Assembly (NCBI GenBank): GCA_003526065.1
Contig: DQBD01000154.1
Location: forward strand, 23,686-32,908
Length of the DNA stretch: 9,223 nucleotides
Direction of reading: 5' to 3'
Source of the DNA: Gammaproteobacteria bacterium
GTDB taxonomy: Bacteria > Pseudomonadota > Gammaproteobacteria > Immundisolibacterales > Immundisolibacteraceae
Positions within the stretch are counted from its first letter, which is position 1. The number at the start of each line of letters is the position of its first letter. The position numbers and the translations under genes were made by a program. This document shows positions 6,542 through 9,223 of this stretch, in pieces. The notes under the pieces were generated by a model. The model did no database searches, was not told the origin of the DNA, and saw only the letters and a program-made list of their open reading frames with translations.

Positions 6542-7906
6542 GTGGTCGCCCACCAAGGCGGCGCACGGCCAGGCCTTGCGCTGCTGCTGATTCCACTGGC
6601 CAGCTTTCTGGGGCCGTTCATCGCCACCGGCATCGTGGTCGCGCTGCCGCAGATCGCCGAGGCGCGCGGCTTCTCCGCGGCGCAGGCCGGCTGGTACACC
6701 AGCGCCTATTTCGTGACCGCGGCGGTGTTCATGATGCCGGTGGCGCGGGCCGGCGACCTGTACGGCCGCGGACCGGTGCTGGCCTTGGGCGCGGCCACCA
6801 TCGCGCTGACCAGCCTGTTGTGTGCCTGGGTGGTGGATCCAATCGCGCAGATCGGTCTGCGTCTGGTTCAGGGCGCCGGCTCGGCGTGCGTGTTTGGCAC
6901 CAGTTCGGCGTTGCTGGCGCAATTGGTGCCGCCCAGTCGCCGCGGACGGGTGATCGGATTCAACATCACGGTGACCTACGTGGGTCTCACCGCCGGTCCG
7001 GCGCTGGGCGGTGTGTTGACGCAGGCGTTCGGGTGGCAGTCGCTGTTCTATCTGACCGGCGTGACAGGTCTGCTGGTGGCGCTGGCGCTGTGGCGCGGGC
7101 TGCCGTCGACGCGGGCCAGCGGTCATGGCGGGCGCTTTGACCTGACCGGGGCGCTGCTGCTGGGGGCGGCTCTGGGTGTGTTCTGGCTCGCTTCCGGCCG
7201 CCCGCAGCACTGGGATGCGCTGGTTCTGCTGGTGCTGGCCGGCGTCTTGCTGTGGCTGTTCGTTGCCCACCAACGGCGTGCAACGGACCCGTTGATCGAC
7301 CTGCGCCTGCTGGCGCCCGGCCAGGGCTTGCGCTACTCCGCCAGCGCGGCGCTGTTGCATTACAGCGGCGTGTTCGGCCTGAGTTACGTGCTCAGCCTGG
7401 TGCTGCAGCAGGGGATGGGCAGCGGCGCGGCGCGCACCGGCCTGCTGCTGGCCGTCCAGCCGGTGCTGCAGACGGTGTTGGCGACGCCGGCCGGACGCCT
7501 GGCCGACCGTCTGCCGGCGCGTTACCTGACGGTGGGTGGTCTCGTGCTGACGTCGACCGGGCTGGCGCTGGTGACGCTGGTCGGGGTGACCGGCGTCTAT
7601 GGCCTGCTGCCGGTGGCGCTGGGCTGCATTGGTGTCGGTACGGCACTGTTCGTGCCGCCGAACCAGCACGCCGCACTGGGTGCGGTGCCGCCGTCGGCGT
7701 TCGGCCTGGCGGCCGGCGTCATGCAGACCGCGCGCTTGGTCGGCCAGATGGCCAGCATGGCGCTGGCGGTCCTGTTGCTGGGACTGTTCGAGCCGTTGTC
7801 GGCGACCGATCACCGGCACGCCCTGACGGCAGCCGGCGCGGTGTTCCTTGCCTTGTGCCTGGGGGCGTTGACGGCGGCAGCCCGGCGCCCGGTGGTCCAG
7901 CCCTGA
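6542..7906 (+). CDS. MFS transporter, DHA2-like 14-TM drug:proton antiporter family
   Basis: This is an inner-membrane secondary transporter, probably an exporter. The 454 residues contain about 14 hydrophobic segments, as in the DHA2 family (EmrB/QacA type). Motif A is seen after TM2 (GDLYGRGPVL, residues 71-80), a motif-B-like Arg in TM4 (RLVQGAGSA, Arg107) and the antiporter motif C in TM5 (GPALGG, 152-157). The TM1 signature ends in the usual ALP, but the Asp normally found earlier in that helix (LDxTIVNVALP in the family) is absent, and TM1 holds no acidic residue. The GTG start is 2 bp after the RND permease stop and has no clear ribosome binding site, so translation is probably coupled to the permease. 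An EmrA-type partner is not encoded beside it; the upstream adaptor is RND-type. Family assignment is good; substrate and direction of transport are inferred. Confidence 0.9.
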   Translation: MVAHQGGARPGLALLLIPLASFLGPFIATGIVVALPQIAEARGFSAAQAGWYTSAYFVTAAVFMMPVARAGDLYGRGPVLALGAATIALTSLLCAWVVDPIAQIGLRLVQGAGSACVFGTSSALLAQLVPPSRRGRVIGFNITVTYVGLTAGPALGGVLTQAFGWQSLFYLTGVTGLLVALALWRGLPSTRASGHGGRFDLTGALLLGAALGVFWLASGRPQHWDALVLLVLAGVLLWLFVAHQRRATDPLIDLRLLAPGQGLRYSASAALLHYSGVFGLSYVLSLVLQQGMGSGAARTGLLLAVQPVLQTVLATPAGRLADRLPARYLTVGGLVLTSTGLALVTLVGVTGVYGLLPVALGCIGVGTALFVPPNQHAALGAVPPSAFGLAAGVMQTARLVGQMASMALAVLLLGLFEPLSATDHRHALTAAGAVFLALCLGALTAAARRPVVQP

Positions 7907-7922
7907 TGCGCCGTTCGAGGTT

Positions 7923-7927
7923 GGGAG
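7923..7927 (+). promoter_or_regulatory. Ribosome binding site of prmA, fixing the GTG start
   Basis: GGGAG lies 6 nt before the GTG at 7934. Two ATG codons at 7929 and 7932 are nearer but out of frame; the first would yield only five residues before a stop. The in-frame GTG gives the expected PrmA N-terminus, MDWLNIEF. Confidence 0.6.
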
Positions 7928-7933
7928 AATGAT

Positions 7934-8794
7934 GTGGACTGGCTGAACATCGAGTTCTTGGCGCCGGCGATGCGGCACGCGCACGTGTGCGACCTGCTGG
8001 AGGCGGCCGGAGCGCTGGCGGTGACCAGCCTTGATGCCGCCGACTGTCCGGTGCTGGAGCCGGCGCCGGGGCAGACGCCGTTGTGGCCCGAGGTACGGGT
8101 GGTGGCGCTGTTTGCCGGCGACTACGACCCGCAGCCGTTGCAGGCGTTGCTGCGTGCCGGTGGCTTGGTGGCCGTCAGCTGCGAACCGTTGACCGACGAC
8201 GACTGGGTGCGCCGTGGCCAGGACGTGACGGTGCGCCATTTCGGCGGGCGCTTGTGGGTGTGCCCGGCGGATGCGCCGGCGCCGGCGCCGGATGCCTGCG
8301 TGTTGCGCCTGGATGCCGGGTTGGCGTTCGGCACCGGGTCACACCCCACCACCGCCGGGTGCCTGCGCTGGCTGGCCGAGCACCCACCGCGCCATCTCGA
8401 GGTCGTCGACTACGGCTGCGGCTCCGGCATTCTGGCGGTGGCGGCGGCGTTGCTGGGCGCCCGTCATGTGCAGGCCACCGACCTGGATCCGCAGGCGCTG
8501 CGCGCCACGGCCGACAACGCCGGACGCAATGCGGTGGCGGACCGGGTGCACGCATGTGAACCGGCGGCGCTGTCGGCGCCGGTGGATCTGGTGCTGGCCA
8601 ACATACTGGCGCCGGTGCTGATCGACCTGGCGCCAAGCCTGGTGGCGTTGCTGCGCCCCGGCGGGGTTTTGCTACTATCCGGCGTGCTCGAATCTCAGCT
8701 GGAAGGCCTTGTGTCCGCATATTCGCCGGCTCTGCAGTTCAGGCCCGCCCGTGTCGATCAGGGGTGGGTGTGTGTGGAGGCCGTAAAACAGTGA
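7934..8794 (+). CDS. prmA: Ribosomal protein L11 methyltransferase PrmA
   Basis: PrmA is a cytoplasmic S-adenosylmethionine-dependent enzyme that trimethylates amino groups of ribosomal protein L11. The 286 residues are close to the usual length of about 290. The N-terminal third (about 1-110) is the substrate-recognition domain, which varies and is Ala- and Leu-rich here. The C-terminal Rossmann methyltransferase domain starts with the PrmA signature AFGTGSHPTT (131-140). The SAM-binding glycine motif DYGCGSGILAVAA (159-171), the acidic residue of strand 2 (ATDLDPQA, 181-188) and the catalytic-loop motif LANILAP (221-227) follow. The C-terminal GWVCVEA fits the final strand. The GTG start is supported by the ribosome binding site at 7923-7927. 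The gene is 27 bp after the MFS gene with no promoter or terminator visible between them, and it overlaps the next gene by 4 bp. In many gammaproteobacteria prmA follows accBC instead, so this upstream context is unusual. Confidence 0.96.
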   Translation: MDWLNIEFLAPAMRHAHVCDLLEAAGALAVTSLDAADCPVLEPAPGQTPLWPEVRVVALFAGDYDPQPLQALLRAGGLVAVSCEPLTDDDWVRRGQDVTVRHFGGRLWVCPADAPAPAPDACVLRLDAGLAFGTGSHPTTAGCLRWLAEHPPRHLEVVDYGCGSGILAVAAALLGARHVQATDLDPQALRATADNAGRNAVADRVHACEPAALSAPVDLVLANILAPVLIDLAPSLVALLRPGGVLLLSGVLESQLEGLVSAYSPALQFRPARVDQGWVCVEAVKQ

Positions 8795-9223
8795 ACGCGC
8801 AGGCGGCGTTGTTGCGATGCCCTGCGTGCGGCACGGTGTTCCGCGCGCCGCCGCAACTTCCGTCGCATCGCAGGGTGCGCTGTGGTGTGTGCCACGAACT
8901 GTTCAGCGCGCCGGTGTCGGATACCGACCCCATACCGCGTCCCGCCTACGCCTCGGCGGCAGCGGCGACGGGTGCCGGTGGCGGCGGCATCGTGCGGGCC
9001 GGTGCGCTGGTCGCGCTGGTGCTGCTGCTGGTGGCCCAACTGGCATGGTTGGCGCGCGACCGGCTGGTGGTTTATCCACGCTTTCACGCGCTGTATGGCG
9101 TGGTCTGTCACTACCTGGGCTGCCAGGTGCCGGCATTTCGCGACCTGTCCGCCATCGACATAAGCGCCGCCCGGGTCACCTCGCATCCCGAGTATGCCGA
9201 CGCGCTGCTGGCGGTGGTGTCGC
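8791..9223 (+). CDS. Zinc-ribbon, DUF3426-family membrane protein, 3'-truncated
   Basis: The function of this family is unknown. The visible 144 codons show an N-terminal zinc ribbon of the MJ0042 type with two Cys pairs, CPAC (Cys10, Cys13) and CGVC (Cys31, Cys34). An Ala/Gly-rich linker and one transmembrane segment at about 70-88 follow, then the beginning of the DUF3426 domain. The typical signature there is a Cys pair before LGCQVPAFRDLSAID (Cys107 and Cys112), ending the window in a beta-strand-rich part (SHPEYADALLAVVS). The predicted layout is a cytoplasmic metal-binding head and a periplasmic domain. GTG at 8791 overlaps the prmA stop (GTGA), so translation is coupled. The pairing of prmA with such a gene is common in beta- and gammaproteobacteria, often ahead of dusB-fis or similar genes. 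The 3' end and stop lie outside the window. Confidence 0.88.
   Translation, partial: MNAQAALLRCPACGTVFRAPPQLPSHRRVRCGVCHELFSAPVSDTDPIPRPAYASAAAATGAGGGGIVRAGALVALVLLLVAQLAWLARDRLVVYPRFHALYGVVCHYLGCQVPAFRDLSAIDISAARVTSHPEYADALLAVVS

Noticed and set aside
3477..6596. A minus-strand open frame of over 1000 codons antisense to the RND permease
   Set aside because: The translation is dominated by His, Gln, Arg and Gly with no recognisable domain or membrane segment. Such frames arise opposite GC-rich genes with strong third-position bias. The + strand protein is an intact RND permease.
7929..7946. ATG codons at 7929 and 7932 as starts for prmA
   Set aside because: Both are out of frame with the methyltransferase; the first ends after five residues. 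The GTG at 7934 is in frame and correctly spaced from GGGAG.
6536..8239. A long minus-strand open frame across the MFS gene and the 5' half of prmA
   Set aside because: It has the same Gln/His/Arg-rich composition, crosses two clearly real genes on the other strand and has no motif or plausible ribosome binding site.
8656..8678. CCCC-GGC-GGGG followed by TTTT, and a TACTAT box, within prmA
   Set aside because: The stem is only 4 bp and encodes the usual RPGGVLLLSG motif of methyltransferases. The TACTAT box has no well-spaced -35 element, so neither a terminator nor a promoter is supported.

Overview
The window is GC-rich and densely coding, with every supported gene on the + strand. The prmA gene overlapping a DUF3426 zinc-ribbon gene, together with a tripartite-type RND efflux pump, points to a proteobacterium, most likely a high-GC gamma- or betaproteobacterium. 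I cannot place it more closely from sequence alone. Six genes fill almost all of the window: a 5'-truncated one, four complete ones and a 3'-truncated one. I see no RNA gene, CRISPR array, insertion sequence or phage-type feature.

Positions 1-2307 hold the 3' part of an assimilatory nitrate reductase catalytic subunit (NasA type). It includes the Mo-ligand cysteine, the molybdopterin dinucleotide-binding domain and a C-terminal BFD-type [2Fe-2S] domain. This gene closes a nitrate-assimilation block whose other members lie upstream of the window.

The 84-bp gap at 2308-2391 is the only real intergenic region. It carries a good sigma70-like promoter (TTGACC, 17 bp, TGTAAT) with a perfect 14-bp palindrome lying over the -35 box, as expected for a TetR-type repressor site. 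This promoter opens a tightly packed run of five genes: an RND periplasmic adaptor lipoprotein (2392-3462), an HAE1-type RND permease (3459-6539), a 14-TM MFS transporter of DHA2 type (6542-7906), prmA, the ribosomal protein L11 methyltransferase (7934-8794), and a DUF3426 zinc-ribbon membrane protein that runs off the end (8791-9223). The junctions are a 4-bp overlap, a 2-bp gap, a 27-bp gap and another 4-bp overlap.

The adaptor and RND permease would form the inner-membrane and periplasmic parts of a proton-driven efflux pump. No outer-membrane channel gene is present, so a TolC/OprM-type partner must be encoded elsewhere. The MFS protein adds a second, unrelated proton-linked exporter. prmA and the DUF3426 gene are housekeeping genes that seem to be transcribed behind the efflux genes.

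I found no clearly new biological system. The observations most worth a second look are the promoter/operator before the pump operon, an intrinsic-terminator-like hairpin inside the signal-peptide codons of the adaptor, and the joining of prmA to an inducible-looking efflux operon.
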